Source: Acidipila sp. EB88
GTDB taxonomy: Bacteria; Acidobacteriota; Terriglobia; Terriglobales; Acidobacteriaceae
Assembly (NCBI RefSeq): GCF_003858395.1
Contig: NZ_QWEV01000005.1
Location: forward strand, 3,844,001 to 3,908,000
Length of the DNA stretch: 64,000 nt
Reading direction: 5' to 3'
Positions 28,537 through 37,830 of this stretch are shown piece after piece. The stretch's first letter is position 1, and every line of letters starts with the position of its first letter. Under the pieces are notes generated by a model that was given only the letters and a program-made list of their open reading frames with translations, was not told the origin of the DNA and made no database searches. A program made the position numbers and the translations under genes.

Positions 28537-29867
28537 CGGGACACTCCTTCCTGCAGGAGTACAGCCGAAGAAGCCAAGGTGCGCCTTGTTCTTGCGCGTG
28601 CGTTCAGCGTCCAGAGCAACGGAACGTATACCAGCAGCGACAAAGCCCCGTAGCATGTGCGGGCAACGGCGAGCCCACGCAGGCCATGCGTGCGCAGCAT
28701 AAAAAGCATCAGCAGCAACAAAAGCGCCCGGCTGCCAAGGCTGATGCACGCCACGGTGCGGAATAGACCGAGCGCCTGCATAGCATACGTGCCCGTCACA
28801 CTGAGCCCTGAAAGAGCAGCGCCGATCACGATCAGCGGAAGGATGGAGATGGCATTCTTTGCAACGGCAGGGCCAATCCAGGATTGCAGAAAGCGGCTGC
28901 CAAGCCAAAACAGCAAACCTGCGCCTGTAGAGACCATCAGCAGATTGCCGAAAAACGCCTTGAGCACGAGCCGCTGCAGTGAGACGCCGGACAGAGTGCC
29001 TGAGCGCTCCGACAGGTAAGGAAAGAAGAAGCTGAACCCGGATGCGGTGAGGCCAAACAGCGGTTCCGCAATCTGGATGGCCACGGAGTACGGCGCCACG
29101 GCGCGCACACCCAGGGCGACGCCAAGAACAATGCGATCGAGCTGCCGAAACACAACGCTGCCCACAGCCTGGAGCCAGACAAACACCCCGGAAGCCAGCA
29201 GCTTCTGCCACTCGCCTGAAGCGAAACGAGGCAAGAGAATGACGGCGGGTAAAAACCTGCGAAGCAGCCAGAACTGCGTGCAGGTCCCGAGCGCAAAAAT
29301 TACGGCTGTGGCGCCTAGGACACTCCCGGTTCGCTGCCCGAGTTGAGCAAGTCCCGCGGCAGAGCCAAGTGTCAGGATACGCACGGCAGTGCTGACCTGT
29401 ACGGTGCCGCGATACTCCTGCAACGCCTGCTGCGTGCTGACGCTGACGGTTTCTATGCCGCGCATGAGCATTACCAGGCTCGCGATGCGCAGACACACGA
29501 CACATTCCTCCATATCGGTGAGCGGCGATTTCGCAAGATGCTCGCTGAGGGTAGGGGCGGCGAGCCAGAGCGCCAGCGAAAGCGCACAGGCCAGTGTCAG
29601 GTTGACCGCGAACAGGGTGCGAACGGCGTCCCCGATCTGCATGATCTGGTTTGCGCTGCGAAGCGTTGCGATCCGCTGGATGGCTGCATCGGAAAAGCCG
29701 GAGGCTATGATGCCGCCTGCGCTGATGATGGAGGTGCTGACCATCCAGAGCCCGTACTCCGCTGCGCCCAAGTGGCGCAGGACGAGCGGCGCAACCGCCA
29801 GCATGCCAAGCGGGTACGACGCGTAGTCAAGCACGCCATAGAACGCATTGGTGGCGTTCCTGTTCAT
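28533..29867 (-). CDS. Wzx-like polysaccharide flippase
   Basis: A 444-residue membrane protein of the MOP/Wzx family with about 12-14 hydrophobic helices. It starts MNRNATNAFYGVLDYASYPL and contains HLGAAEYGLWMVSTSIISAG, matching the N-terminal region of O-antigen translocases. It would flip undecaprenyl-linked repeat units across the inner membrane. ATGA overlap with the Wzz gene upstream and GTGA overlap with the glycosyltransferase downstream place it in the tightly packed operon core. Confidence 0.88.
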   Translation of the reverse strand: MNRNATNAFYGVLDYASYPLGMLAVAPLVLRHLGAAEYGLWMVSTSIISAGGIIASGFSDAAIQRIATLRSANQIMQIGDAVRTLFAVNLTLACALSLALWLAAPTLSEHLAKSPLTDMEECVVCLRIASLVMLMRGIETVSVSTQQALQEYRGTVQVSTAVRILTLGSAAGLAQLGQRTGSVLGATAVIFALGTCTQFWLLRRFLPAVILLPRFASGEWQKLLASGVFVWLQAVGSVVFRQLDRIVLGVALGVRAVAPYSVAIQIAEPLFGLTASGFSFFFPYLSERSGTLSGVSLQRLVLKAFFGNLLMVSTGAGLLFWLGSRFLQSWIGPAVAKNAISILPLIVIGAALSGLSVTGTYAMQALGLFRTVACISLGSRALLLLLMLFMLRTHGLRGLAVARTCYGALSLLVYVPLLWTLNARARTRRTLASSAVLLQEGVSR

Positions 29868-31183
29868 ACTTCCACCCTTCTGCGCAAAGAGTCGGGCACA
29901 AGCCGCCCGTGCATCACGGGCATGATCGTGGCTACAAGCGCCTTCCGCGGATCAGTTGCACTCAGGTTGGACCAGCCTTCGCGCAGCAGGATGAACCCAG
30001 CAGTGACGGCGCAGCAGAACGCGGTCATCAACAGCGTCAGCAGCAAGCGCGGAGGGTAGGCCTTTCTTTCCGGCACCCCAGGCGGATCGATCACGCTGAC
30101 GGCAGGAACGTCCTTGGCCTCCTCGATGCGCGCCATCTCGTACTGCTGCGTGAGGAGCTCGAAGACGGTCTCCTGCACTTTCACCCGGCGATAGAGATCT
30201 GCGTACGGCACGGCTAAACGAGGCAATTGGCGAAGTGGTGGGTAGAGTTCGCCCTTGTCGCCCGCTCCGGAGTAGATTCCCCCTAGGGCCGAAACAGAGT
30301 CTGCCGGCGCCAGCGGCGCAGAGGAGCCTGTCATCTGTGTCAAATCTTTCTGGAGAGCAGCGATCCGCGCTTCGGTTTCCCTCACGCGCACATTGCCCTC
30401 GCCGTAGATCTGCCGCAGGGACTGCAGACCAGACTGCTCAAGCAGCAACTCGCCCTGCACGCGCGCGCCAGCATCGACCATGGCGCGTGTCTGCTCCTTG
30501 ATATCGATGGTGCTGTTCCTGCTCGAGAACGCGCTCAGTTCCAGCTGCGCTTTCTCAAGGTCACTCTCGACAGAGTGCAAGCGATGCTCGATGAAGATCC
30601 GCTCCTGGCGCGCGGTAGAGGTGCTGGTCCGGGTGACAAGCTGGTTCAACTCGTCGAGGTAGGCCTGCGCCAGGTCGCGAGCGCGCACAGGGTCTGTGTC
30701 TTCCACCTCGATCGTGATGACGCCACTCTTCTTGTCATCGACCACCTTGGTCTGGCGCGCCAGGTGCTTGGCAGTCGTGATGCGGTAGCGAGAGTGGTAC
30801 ACGTGCTGCAGGTTGAATCTGTCGATTAAGTGCCCGCTTACGGTTCCGCTGTGCAGCAGGTTTACGAACAAGGCCGTGGTCGCATGTCCGCCGATCAGCC
30901 CACTGGCAAGGCTGCCAAGCGAGCCCAACCCACCCCCGCGACCAGCCAGGGCAGCCAGCATCATTGCGCCGGAACTCTGCTGATCGGGAGGCATAATGCT
31001 GGTGGTTGCTTTGTATTGCTTCGGAATAAGGAAGGCGATCGTTAGGCTGGCGACGAGCGAGATAACGGCCACTCGCTGCAGCAGCCTTCGGTGCTGCCAG
31101 AGGAGCATGGCTCGCACTGCCCAGTGTGCTGGTATCGGGGCGTTGTCCTCTTTGAGCAAAACTACGGAAGCTTCTGTCTTCAT
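29864..31183 (-). CDS. Wzz/GumC-type chain-length regulator
   Basis: A 439-residue inner-membrane protein with two membrane helices (about 35-55, VAVISLVASLTIAFLI; and near 400-420, LLTLLMTAFCCAVTAGFILL) enclosing a mainly helical periplasmic domain with coiled-coil stretches. A Gly-rich patch (ALAGRGGGLGSLGSLASGLI) follows TM1, as in many GumC-like proteins. There is no C-terminal tyrosine-kinase domain. ATG 31183 gives an ATGA overlap with the Wzi gene. Confidence 0.87.
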   Translation of the reverse strand: MKTEASVVLLKEDNAPIPAHWAVRAMLLWQHRRLLQRVAVISLVASLTIAFLIPKQYKATTSIMPPDQQSSGAMMLAALAGRGGGLGSLGSLASGLIGGHATTALFVNLLHSGTVSGHLIDRFNLQHVYHSRYRITTAKHLARQTKVVDDKKSGVITIEVEDTDPVRARDLAQAYLDELNQLVTRTSTSTARQERIFIEHRLHSVESDLEKAQLELSAFSSRNSTIDIKEQTRAMVDAGARVQGELLLEQSGLQSLRQIYGEGNVRVRETEARIAALQKDLTQMTGSSAPLAPADSVSALGGIYSGAGDKGELYPPLRQLPRLAVPYADLYRRVKVQETVFELLTQQYEMARIEEAKDVPAVSVIDPPGVPERKAYPPRLLLTLLMTAFCCAVTAGFILLREGWSNLSATDPRKALVATIMPVMHGRLVPDSLRRRVEV

Positions 31184-32880
31184 TTCCCATGTCCAGACGG
31201 CCTGTATGACAGCTGCAGGGTGACTTCGTTGTTGTGCTGTGTTTGCGCCTGAAGCTGCGGAAAGTGCCACTGCTCCACCTGATCTTCAACGTGCAGCTGC
31301 CACTCAGCGCCGAGGGCTAATTCCGCAGTCGCGCGCAGGTCGCGCAACGATCCACCATGGAGGAAATCGCTGCTAGCGTTCATGCTGCGGCCGCTGAGTT
31401 CAACGGAGGAACGCGGCGTGATCTGCCAGGTGGTCCAGATCTGCTCACCTTGTGCTTCCCTGCCGATCCAGCTGCCGAGTAGTTGGCGGTTGTTGGTGTA
31501 GCCGCTGAGGTAATGGACGTTGAAGTAGTAATAGCCGGGGAACAGGCTCCTCTGCGGGGACAACAGTCCCTCGGCGCGCACGGTGACGTGTGGTAAACCG
31601 GGAACGCAGCGATACATGAACCCGGAGAGCCACGCGCTACGCGATGGGTAGAGCAGAGGAAAAGGCTCGTCATCCGTGAAGCCGTCGAAGTATCCGGTCA
31701 GGCAATGCCGCAGTCTTGGAATCCGATACTGCGCGTCGAAGGCAGACCGCCGGTCGCCGGGGTCCTTCTGCTCGCTCGCATTGCCGGTAGAGAACATGCT
31801 GCGCAAAAACGTCGACGTGGTGAGCGGAGCACCCTTGCCCGCGAAGAGAACTGTTCGCGAGACGCCGAATTGAAAGTTCGGTGTCGGCTCAAAGGTGATC
31901 TTCTCGCCGTGGATCCACGGTTGATTGCCAAGTGCACTACCCGGTGTTCCGAAAGTTGTTTCCGCGGTGTGCACGTACTGAGCGCCCGCGAGACGACCGA
32001 CGAGAAACTGTCCGCGAATGGGGCCGAGCAGGCGAGGAAATCCGGGCAACTCGATCGGTCGCAGGCGATCATAACGCAGCATGTTGACCGGCTCGGCGTT
32101 GTTGGTGAAGAGCGTGGCGCCGCTGCCTGCTGGCCCCCACCATAACGTCTGCTGCCCGAATGTGAACTGGTTGTTCTTGAAGGCGAAGGAGACGTTCGCA
32201 TCGAGCAGCCTGCTCCGAAAGAAGCCCGATACCGGTCCCGCAGCACCAGCCGGCGTGAAGTCGGCAACAGCAATCTGCTGCAGCGTCTGCGCGTTGGGAG
32301 CAGAAGCAAGGGAAACACGCTGCGCCTCGGTCCGCAGGTAAGCGGCAAATGGACCCGCCGTCGCCCGCATCACGATGCCGGAATACAGGTTGGTCCCCTG
32401 TCCGAAAGGCCGCCCATCGTTATTCACCAGCGTTTCCGCGAAGTGGTAGCCGTCTGTAAGCGGCTTGCCCGCGATCGAAGTTGAGCGCTGATACATCGAT
32501 TCGACCTTAAGCTCCGCGTTTCGATCGCCAGTCCTTCGCGCAAGCTCAAGGACAAACTCCTGCCGCAGGCTGTGTAGCGTCCCGGTCGTGTCGTCGCTGA
32601 TGTGTTGATCTTCCGCCAGAGCCTCTGCTTCCTCGACGAGGCGAGCACAGTCGAGGCGTGTCCAGGGACGAAGATCAAAGAAGGCGCTTTGCATAAGCCC
32701 CTTCGCCGCAAGGAGTTCGAACGCGGGATAGACCCAGCTATCGATAGGAACGTAGGAGGAAGCCATGTTGGCCGGGTCCCGTCCAAGCTCATCCTGCAGT
32801 CCTGAGAGTGCCTCGGAGTGTGAAGTTGCAAGTGCCAATAGGATCACCATGAAAAACGTGTGCAGGTGCTGACGCCTCAT
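31180..32880 (-). CDS. Wzi-like capsule-assembly outer-membrane protein
   Basis: A 566-residue exported protein with an N-terminal helical region (SYVPIDSWVYPAFELLAAKG) and a beta-barrel whose strands include FGQQTLWWGPAGSGATLFTN and RQLLGSWIGREAQGEQIWTT, the pattern of the capsule assembly Wzi family (outer-membrane lectin anchoring capsule). The start at 32880 gives a proper signal peptide and lies 5 nt after the SLBB gene stop; the frame is open 137 codons further but overlaps that gene. Confidence 0.88.
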   Translation of the reverse strand: MRRQHLHTFFMVILLALATSHSEALSGLQDELGRDPANMASSYVPIDSWVYPAFELLAAKGLMQSAFFDLRPWTRLDCARLVEEAEALAEDQHISDDTTGTLHSLRQEFVLELARRTGDRNAELKVESMYQRSTSIAGKPLTDGYHFAETLVNNDGRPFGQGTNLYSGIVMRATAGPFAAYLRTEAQRVSLASAPNAQTLQQIAVADFTPAGAAGPVSGFFRSRLLDANVSFAFKNNQFTFGQQTLWWGPAGSGATLFTNNAEPVNMLRYDRLRPIELPGFPRLLGPIRGQFLVGRLAGAQYVHTAETTFGTPGSALGNQPWIHGEKITFEPTPNFQFGVSRTVLFAGKGAPLTTSTFLRSMFSTGNASEQKDPGDRRSAFDAQYRIPRLRHCLTGYFDGFTDDEPFPLLYPSRSAWLSGFMYRCVPGLPHVTVRAEGLLSPQRSLFPGYYYFNVHYLSGYTNNRQLLGSWIGREAQGEQIWTTWQITPRSSVELSGRSMNASSDFLHGGSLRDLRATAELALGAEWQLHVEDQVEQWHFPQLQAQTQHNNEVTLQLSYRPSGHGK

Positions 32881-32885
32881 CGCGC

Positions 32886-35879
32886 TTACAGGGCCGCTGC
32901 GGCAATACCGGCTGTTATGCCGATCGAAGAAGCAATCTGTGCTGTTGCCAGAAGATTTCGCCACAGGAGCGAAGCGCCGAGGATCTTCTGCGGCACCACC
33001 ACGACGTCGCCTGGATCCAGTCTGGTGGATAGCACATTGCCATCGAACCACCCGCCCGAATGACGCCCGACCACTGAACCATTCGCGCGAACGATGAAGA
33101 TCTCGCCCCGGTTGGCTGTGCCGTTGGTGCCGCCTGCGTGGCTTAGGTACCAAGCCGCCGTTTTGCCAGGCGTGAAGGTAAGTGCTGTCGCGTTGTAGAC
33201 CTGGCCGCTTACGAGCACAAATCCGGGCCGTTTCGGAATCGTAAGCACATCGCCTCTTCGCAATTCGATGTCTGCATCCGTGTTGGCCCAACTTCGAATG
33301 TCAGCGCTGATATGGATCACCATACGTCCAGTCGCTGGGTGGCTCTTCAGCTGTGCGACTGCCTGCTCCTGCTGCGCCTTGATGAGCGAAAGCGTACCCC
33401 CTGTGTCGCCTGCACCGAGAGCCGGTCCCAGGCGCGCTGCGGCAGAATTCGTCTCGATGGACTTGATCAGCTCTTCGCGGCTGCTCTCTTCAAGCTCGCG
33501 CACCTGCTCGCGGATCAGCACCGCGCCTTCCGGGTAAGCGGTGTCGCGAATGCCGCCCGCACGCAGCAGCATTGAGCTCAGCCGTTCACCTTCTTTGAAG
33601 CCGTAGCTGCCCGGGAAGCGAACCTGACCTTCCACGGTTACAGCTTGACCAATCTCGTTCCATCCCGTGATCTGGTGGATAGTGAGGATGTCACCCGGCT
33701 TGAGCGGTACGTCGGCTGCAGGTTCTGTCCCGGCCACGGCCGCCCCGATGTGAAGGGTAGTCAATGCGCCGGCAATGCGGTTGCCGCCTTGCACTCCATA
33801 GCTTGTGAGGTCGGCTGTGTCGAGCAGCGCATCACGCTTGAAGCCTCCGGCCATGCGGACCAGCTCCGCCGCCGTCATTGCCTGGGAAAGCGGGTAGGTG
33901 CCGGGTCGCAGAACTTCGCCGTGAATCGTGACCTTGGGTGCGTCGACCTCGTAGCGGCCGAAGATGCGCACCGTGTCGAAGGGCTGCAGCGCCTGGTTCT
34001 CGTTGCCAATTAACACTTCAGGAACACTGAAGGCAATCGTCACGGCATGCAGGTCCGGCGGCACAAGGCGCACAATTTCACCATGAGTCGCAGGCTCCGG
34101 CAACATGTCGCGATAACTATGCAAAACGTCACTGAGGCGCATGCTGTCGTTGTAAGGCAGGCGACCAGGGCGCACGACGTGACCCTGCAGATAGATGGCG
34201 CGCGCGCTGTATGGAAGGATCTGCGCAATGTGCACGCGATCGCCGTCCTGCACAGGAAACTTCTCCGCTGCGGCACGGTCTGCATCCGTATCAGTCCCGC
34301 TCGCACCATTCAGTGTCACTGTCTCGCGCTGGCGGTTCGCGTCAATGCGCTCAATGGTGACGTGGCTGAGCGAGGCAGCGGCAGTAAGCCCACCCGCGTC
34401 TTCAATGGCGGACGAAAGTGTGCTTTCTCCAGGTCGCAGCTCGTAAATGGCAGGCCGCTTGACAGCCCCCGACATCGCAACCTGCGGGCCCGCAGGCGGG
34501 ATCTGTAGCGTGTCGCCGCTCTCGAAACGCGCATCACCCTTGCGCACGCCGTGCAGCAAATAGTCGTAGAGATCCACATCCTCCAGCAGCGTCTGGCCAC
34601 GGTAGTGGCGCACTGTGCGCAGCGACCCTACGGAGGTTGGGCCGCCTGCCGCATACAGTGCGCTCAGCGGCGTCGCCAGTGAACTGATGTCATAGCCTCC
34701 TGGCCGCTGGACGTCACCCACCACATACACACGAATAGAACGCAGCCGGGAGACTGTCACGGAGACCTGGACGTTGTGGTACTGCGCCTTGAGAGCGCCT
34801 TCAATCAGGCTTTGCGCCCGATCCAGCGAGAGCCCAGCAACCTGCTCCGAGCCGGCTTCTGGAAGAAGCACGCGGCCCTCGCGATCAACGACGCGCGTCA
34901 GACTCTGCGTCATACCGCCCCATAGGTTGATGGTCAGTGCGTCGCCTGCGCCAACGACGTAGTCCGGCCCAAGCGGCACATCGAGCGGCGCATCGCCGCT
35001 CGATGTGCCTCGACCCATTGGCGAGAGAGAGCGCGCCACGAACACCTCAGAACCGAACCGCTTCAGAGGCGTCGATTGCTCTGGAATCTGCGTGTACAGG
35101 TCGTGCATGGAGCGAAGATCGTACGGCGTTGGCTGATGAAGCGTCCTGGGCGCATCGGTCGACGCGGTTGTTTCCTCGCGGCCACGTAGCACGTCCCTTT
35201 GCGAGCGGATCGTCATCTGGGTCGAGTCTGCCGGCAGGGCCTCGGCATCTGCCACGAGGTTGGAAGCACCGGACGCCGCCGCGTCGTTCGCCCCCTGTGC
35301 CCTTATCATCTGCGTTTCGGAAGAAGAGCGCGCTGTCGCCGTAGAAGGATCCGAGGCGTCACTTGCTACTCCGGCACTCTGCAGGCTGCCCGCAGGGATC
35401 GCACCTTTCGCCTTCAGAAAGGTGGTGATCTGCGCACGCACGCTGACATTCGACGAGATCTGGTTGTAGAGCTGATCATCGCTGATGTTGCTTGCTTCGA
35501 TCTGCGCACCCTGCTGCTGCAGATGATCGGCGACTTGCCCTTTGACTTCCATGAGCAGGTCTGGGTTCTGCTGCAGGATGGTGATGATCCTGTCTGCCGG
35601 CAGCGCTGCACCCGGTGCATCCAGGTTGCTGGAGGCACCAGCCGTGGCACGGTCATCCACCGTGTCCGAGCTGCCTCCGAATGCAACCGACGAGGCGCTC
35701 GCATCTTCGCCTGTAGATGAGGACGAGGGTGACGGCGTCTGCGCTGAGTCAGAACTCGTGAGCACCTGCGCACCCGCGGGGCATGTTGAGAGGCAGATCG
35801 CACCGAGGGAAAACGTCAGGGAGAAGATACAAGCGCGTGGAGAGCAATGGCGCAAAAGGATGAATCGCTTCGCGAGCAT
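32886..35879 (-). CDS. Wza-like polysaccharide export protein with multiple SLBB domains
   Basis: A 997-residue exported protein, far longer than E. coli Wza (about 380). After a signal peptide is a low-complexity Ser/Ala/Asp-rich segment to about residue 230, then the polysaccharide export domain (YVVGAGDALTINLWGG) and six SLBB-like repeats, each with a G-V/E-V-x-R-P-G type turn (VGDVQRPGGYDI, GAVKRPAIYEL, GHVVRPGRLPY, GEVLRPGTYPL, GQVRFPGSYGF, GQVYNATALTF). It ends with a hydrophobic Ala-rich helix that may span the outer membrane. It is the first gene of the exopolysaccharide operon. ATG 35879 lacks a close ribosome site; see the upstream leader ORF. Confidence 0.88.
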   Translation of the reverse strand: MLAKRFILLRHCSPRACIFSLTFSLGAICLSTCPAGAQVLTSSDSAQTPSPSSSSTGEDASASSVAFGGSSDTVDDRATAGASSNLDAPGAALPADRIITILQQNPDLLMEVKGQVADHLQQQGAQIEASNISDDQLYNQISSNVSVRAQITTFLKAKGAIPAGSLQSAGVASDASDPSTATARSSSETQMIRAQGANDAAASGASNLVADAEALPADSTQMTIRSQRDVLRGREETTASTDAPRTLHQPTPYDLRSMHDLYTQIPEQSTPLKRFGSEVFVARSLSPMGRGTSSGDAPLDVPLGPDYVVGAGDALTINLWGGMTQSLTRVVDREGRVLLPEAGSEQVAGLSLDRAQSLIEGALKAQYHNVQVSVTVSRLRSIRVYVVGDVQRPGGYDISSLATPLSALYAAGGPTSVGSLRTVRHYRGQTLLEDVDLYDYLLHGVRKGDARFESGDTLQIPPAGPQVAMSGAVKRPAIYELRPGESTLSSAIEDAGGLTAAASLSHVTIERIDANRQRETVTLNGASGTDTDADRAAAEKFPVQDGDRVHIAQILPYSARAIYLQGHVVRPGRLPYNDSMRLSDVLHSYRDMLPEPATHGEIVRLVPPDLHAVTIAFSVPEVLIGNENQALQPFDTVRIFGRYEVDAPKVTIHGEVLRPGTYPLSQAMTAAELVRMAGGFKRDALLDTADLTSYGVQGGNRIAGALTTLHIGAAVAGTEPAADVPLKPGDILTIHQITGWNEIGQAVTVEGQVRFPGSYGFKEGERLSSMLLRAGGIRDTAYPEGAVLIREQVRELEESSREELIKSIETNSAAARLGPALGAGDTGGTLSLIKAQQEQAVAQLKSHPATGRMVIHISADIRSWANTDADIELRRGDVLTIPKRPGFVLVSGQVYNATALTFTPGKTAAWYLSHAGGTNGTANRGEIFIVRANGSVVGRHSGGWFDGNVLSTRLDPGDVVVVPQKILGASLLWRNLLATAQIASSIGITAGIAAAAL

Positions 35880-35917
35880 ATAAATACACCGGTCCGATCG
35901 GCCGAGATGACGAGCAC
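35816..35917 (-). CDS. Possible 33-codon leader ORF overlapping the export gene start
   Basis: GTG 35917 is preceded by a perfect AAGGAGG at a spacing of 6 nt and opens a 33-codon frame (VLVISADRTGVFICSRSDSS...) ending in TGA at 35816-35818, 63 nt inside the SLBB export gene in another frame. The export gene itself has no ribosome site near its ATG at 35879. The leader may couple translation into the export gene, or the strong site may mark a sequencing indel. No function can be assigned. Confidence 0.3.
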   Translation of the reverse strand: MLVISADRTGVFICSRSDSSFCAIALHALVSSP

Positions 35918-36192
35918 CCGGCGCCTCCTTTTGACCCTAGGTAGGACTGCGGTGCGCGGTGTCATGCGTCGGTCTGCAAATTGTCATTCCATTGTTTTGG
36001 TCGCCGGGCTAAGTGCAGCATCATCTGCGGTCACTGCGCGGCGCGACTGTCACTCATGGATGCGGACGCCTTCTGCGGCGCAGGAGCGCGCAAGGGCAGC
36101 AGCACACCCGACGATCTAACGGTGACAATAGAGTTACAGCAGGCCGACGATCCGGAGACACGTCATCCAACACGTTTCGCTACCTTGCATAC
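35880..36192. other. Divergent intergenic region
   Basis: About 310 nt between the exopolysaccharide operon (leftward) and the porin/cytochrome pair (rightward). It should hold both promoters. Apart from the leader ORF and its AAGGAGG site I see no convincing -35/-10 pair or repeat. Confidence 0.4.
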
Positions 36193-37254
36193 ATGGCGCG
36201 AACGCTTCCGCACTTCAGACCCTCTCCGCAGATGGCGCGACTCGCAAAGGCTGCTGCTCTGGCCCTCGCTGTAATCAGCCTGGCTAAGCCTGCGCACGCG
36301 CAAGACACGCCTCTCATTTCTGGAGGTGCCGGCTTTTTCTCCAACACCCCCGGCGGCCAGACGAGCTATCTACCCGAGATTCAACCCGTGCTGGCCGCAC
36401 CAATCGGCAAGAAGTTCCTCATCGAGTCCAGGGCATTGTTGAGTGAGGACTTCTTCCCGAACCCCAGCGTGCATGGTTACGACCATGCAGAGTTCATAGC
36501 TCTGCAGTACCTGCAGCTTGACTACCTCGCGTCCAGGCACCTGACCGTGGTGGCAGGCAGCTTCCTTACGCCGTTCAATGTGTTCAATGAACGGCTCTCG
36601 CAGATATGGGTGAATCCTTTTCAGGATGGTCCACTGATCGAGAGCATCGCTGACTTTTCGAGCGGTACCAGCCTTGGTGCGCAACTGCGTGGCTCGGCTC
36701 TCTCGCGTCGCAAGTATTCGCTCGACTATGCTGCTTACTTTTCTGCGCGTAGTAGCAACCAGCAGTTTAATGCCGGGCGGGCTGCCGGCGGGCGGTTGAG
36801 TTTGTATCTGCCGGAGAAGCGGCTCGAGGTTGGCGCTTCCTACACACGCCAGCTCCAAGGCGTGCATGAGAACTTTTACGGCGCCCACGCGTGGTGGGAG
36901 CCAAAGGACACAGCTTTCCGCCTGCGCTCAGAGTATGCGCGCGGCCATCATGCGCAAGGGTACTGGGTCGGGGTTGACTATCGCTCGCAGGCATTTGGCG
37001 GTCTGGATAGCTGGGTAGGTCGCATCGAACCCATCTTCCGATTTCAGCAGACGTTCCGTCGAGACAACGCTGCCAGCGACACGCTACCGGCTACCAACAC
37101 GCAGCGAGCTGATTTCGGACTGAACTACAATCTGCCACATAACACCAGAATCCTCACGAGCTACTCGCGAGTCTTCTCGGCCGCTGGGAACAGCAACCTA
37201 TGGGAGACAGGGATCGTCTACCGTTTCCTGTTCCCCACCTGGAAAGGAAAGTAA
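36193..37254 (+). CDS. Outer-membrane porin-like protein
   Basis: A 353-residue exported protein. From ATG 36193 a signal peptide ends at KPAHAQDT; an internal ATG at 36232 is an alternative start and neither has a clear ribosome site. The remainder is a series of alternating aromatic strands (SLDYAAYFSARSSNQQFNAG, LNYNLPHNTRILTSYSRVFS) ending in a strand with terminal aromatic residues (GIVYRFLFPTWKGK). It resembles a beta-barrel porin without a recognised substrate signature. The next gene, a cytochrome c, starts 2 nt after its stop. Confidence 0.65.
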   Translation: MARTLPHFRPSPQMARLAKAAALALAVISLAKPAHAQDTPLISGGAGFFSNTPGGQTSYLPEIQPVLAAPIGKKFLIESRALLSEDFFPNPSVHGYDHAEFIALQYLQLDYLASRHLTVVAGSFLTPFNVFNERLSQIWVNPFQDGPLIESIADFSSGTSLGAQLRGSALSRRKYSLDYAAYFSARSSNQQFNAGRAAGGRLSLYLPEKRLEVGASYTRQLQGVHENFYGAHAWWEPKDTAFRLRSEYARGHHAQGYWVGVDYRSQAFGGLDSWVGRIEPIFRFQQTFRRDNAASDTLPATNTQRADFGLNYNLPHNTRILTSYSRVFSAAGNSNLWETGIVYRFLFPTWKGK

Positions 37255-37256
37255 CG

Positions 37257-37580
37257 ATGAAACCGAATTATCTCTCGGGTGGTGTATTCCTGGTCGGTTT
37301 GCTTCTCGTAGCAACCGCTGCAGCGATGCAGGCGCAGGCGCGTCCATCCCCGCCAGCGCCCAGCCAGACGGCGCCGCCTCCAAACACGCCGGCGAAAGCA
37401 TCAGCCTCGCATGATGCTGACAACGGCGACCTCATCTTCGCGCAGAACTGCTCCCGGTGTCACAGGGCACCTGAAAGCGTGTCGCCACGTATCGCTGGAA
37501 CCGTGCTGCGCCACATGCGCGTTCGCGCACAACTCAGCCAGACAGATGCAGAAGCAGTGCTGCGCTTTTTGAATCCATAA
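37257..37580 (+). CDS. Small periplasmic cytochrome c
   Basis: A 107-residue exported protein: signal peptide, a Pro/Ala-rich linker, then one haem site CSRCH near residue 64 and a possible distal Met in VLRHMRVRAQLSQTD. AAAGGAAAG precedes ATG 37257. It is co-directional with and immediately follows the porin-like gene, suggesting a joint porin-cytochrome function at the outer membrane; this is inference from context. Confidence 0.82.
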   Translation: MKPNYLSGGVFLVGLLLVATAAAMQAQARPSPPAPSQTAPPPNTPAKASASHDADNGDLIFAQNCSRCHRAPESVSPRIAGTVLRHMRVRAQLSQTDAEAVLRFLNP

Positions 37581-37591
37581 GCGGAAACGTC

Positions 37592-37631
37592 AAAGCGTAA
37601 GGCTGCTTGTGTCAGGAGCCCTGCGCTTTTT
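37592..37631 (+). terminator. Rho-independent terminator after the cytochrome c gene
   Basis: AAAGCG...GGCT pairs with AGCC...CGCTTT in an interrupted hairpin ending in a run of five T. It lies 12 nt after the stop, between convergent genes. Confidence 0.6.
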
Positions 37632-37830
37632 CGCTTACTACTGCTGGGGGTTCGAACGCCTGCAGGCATAACAAACAGGCGAATGGTCGAGACCTACTGA
37701 GTACGCGGCACCGGAAAGGACTGGATGATAGCTGCGATGCTGGGCGGCTGGTGTCTAGCGGGACCCAAGGTGCGAGGCGGCTGCCATCGCACCTTCTGCA
37801 TTTGCAGCACTCGTCAGGTTACGTTGGCGT

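Noticed and set aside
28537..29505. Upstream extension of the glycosyltransferase frame
   Set aside because: It overlaps the flippase gene for nearly 1 kb in another frame, with Arg/Cys/His-rich composition typical of a shadow frame; GTG 28536 has a strong ribosome site.
32881..33291. Upstream extension of the Wzi-like frame
   Set aside because: It lies inside the 3' end of the SLBB export gene; the ATG at 32880 gives a proper signal peptide.
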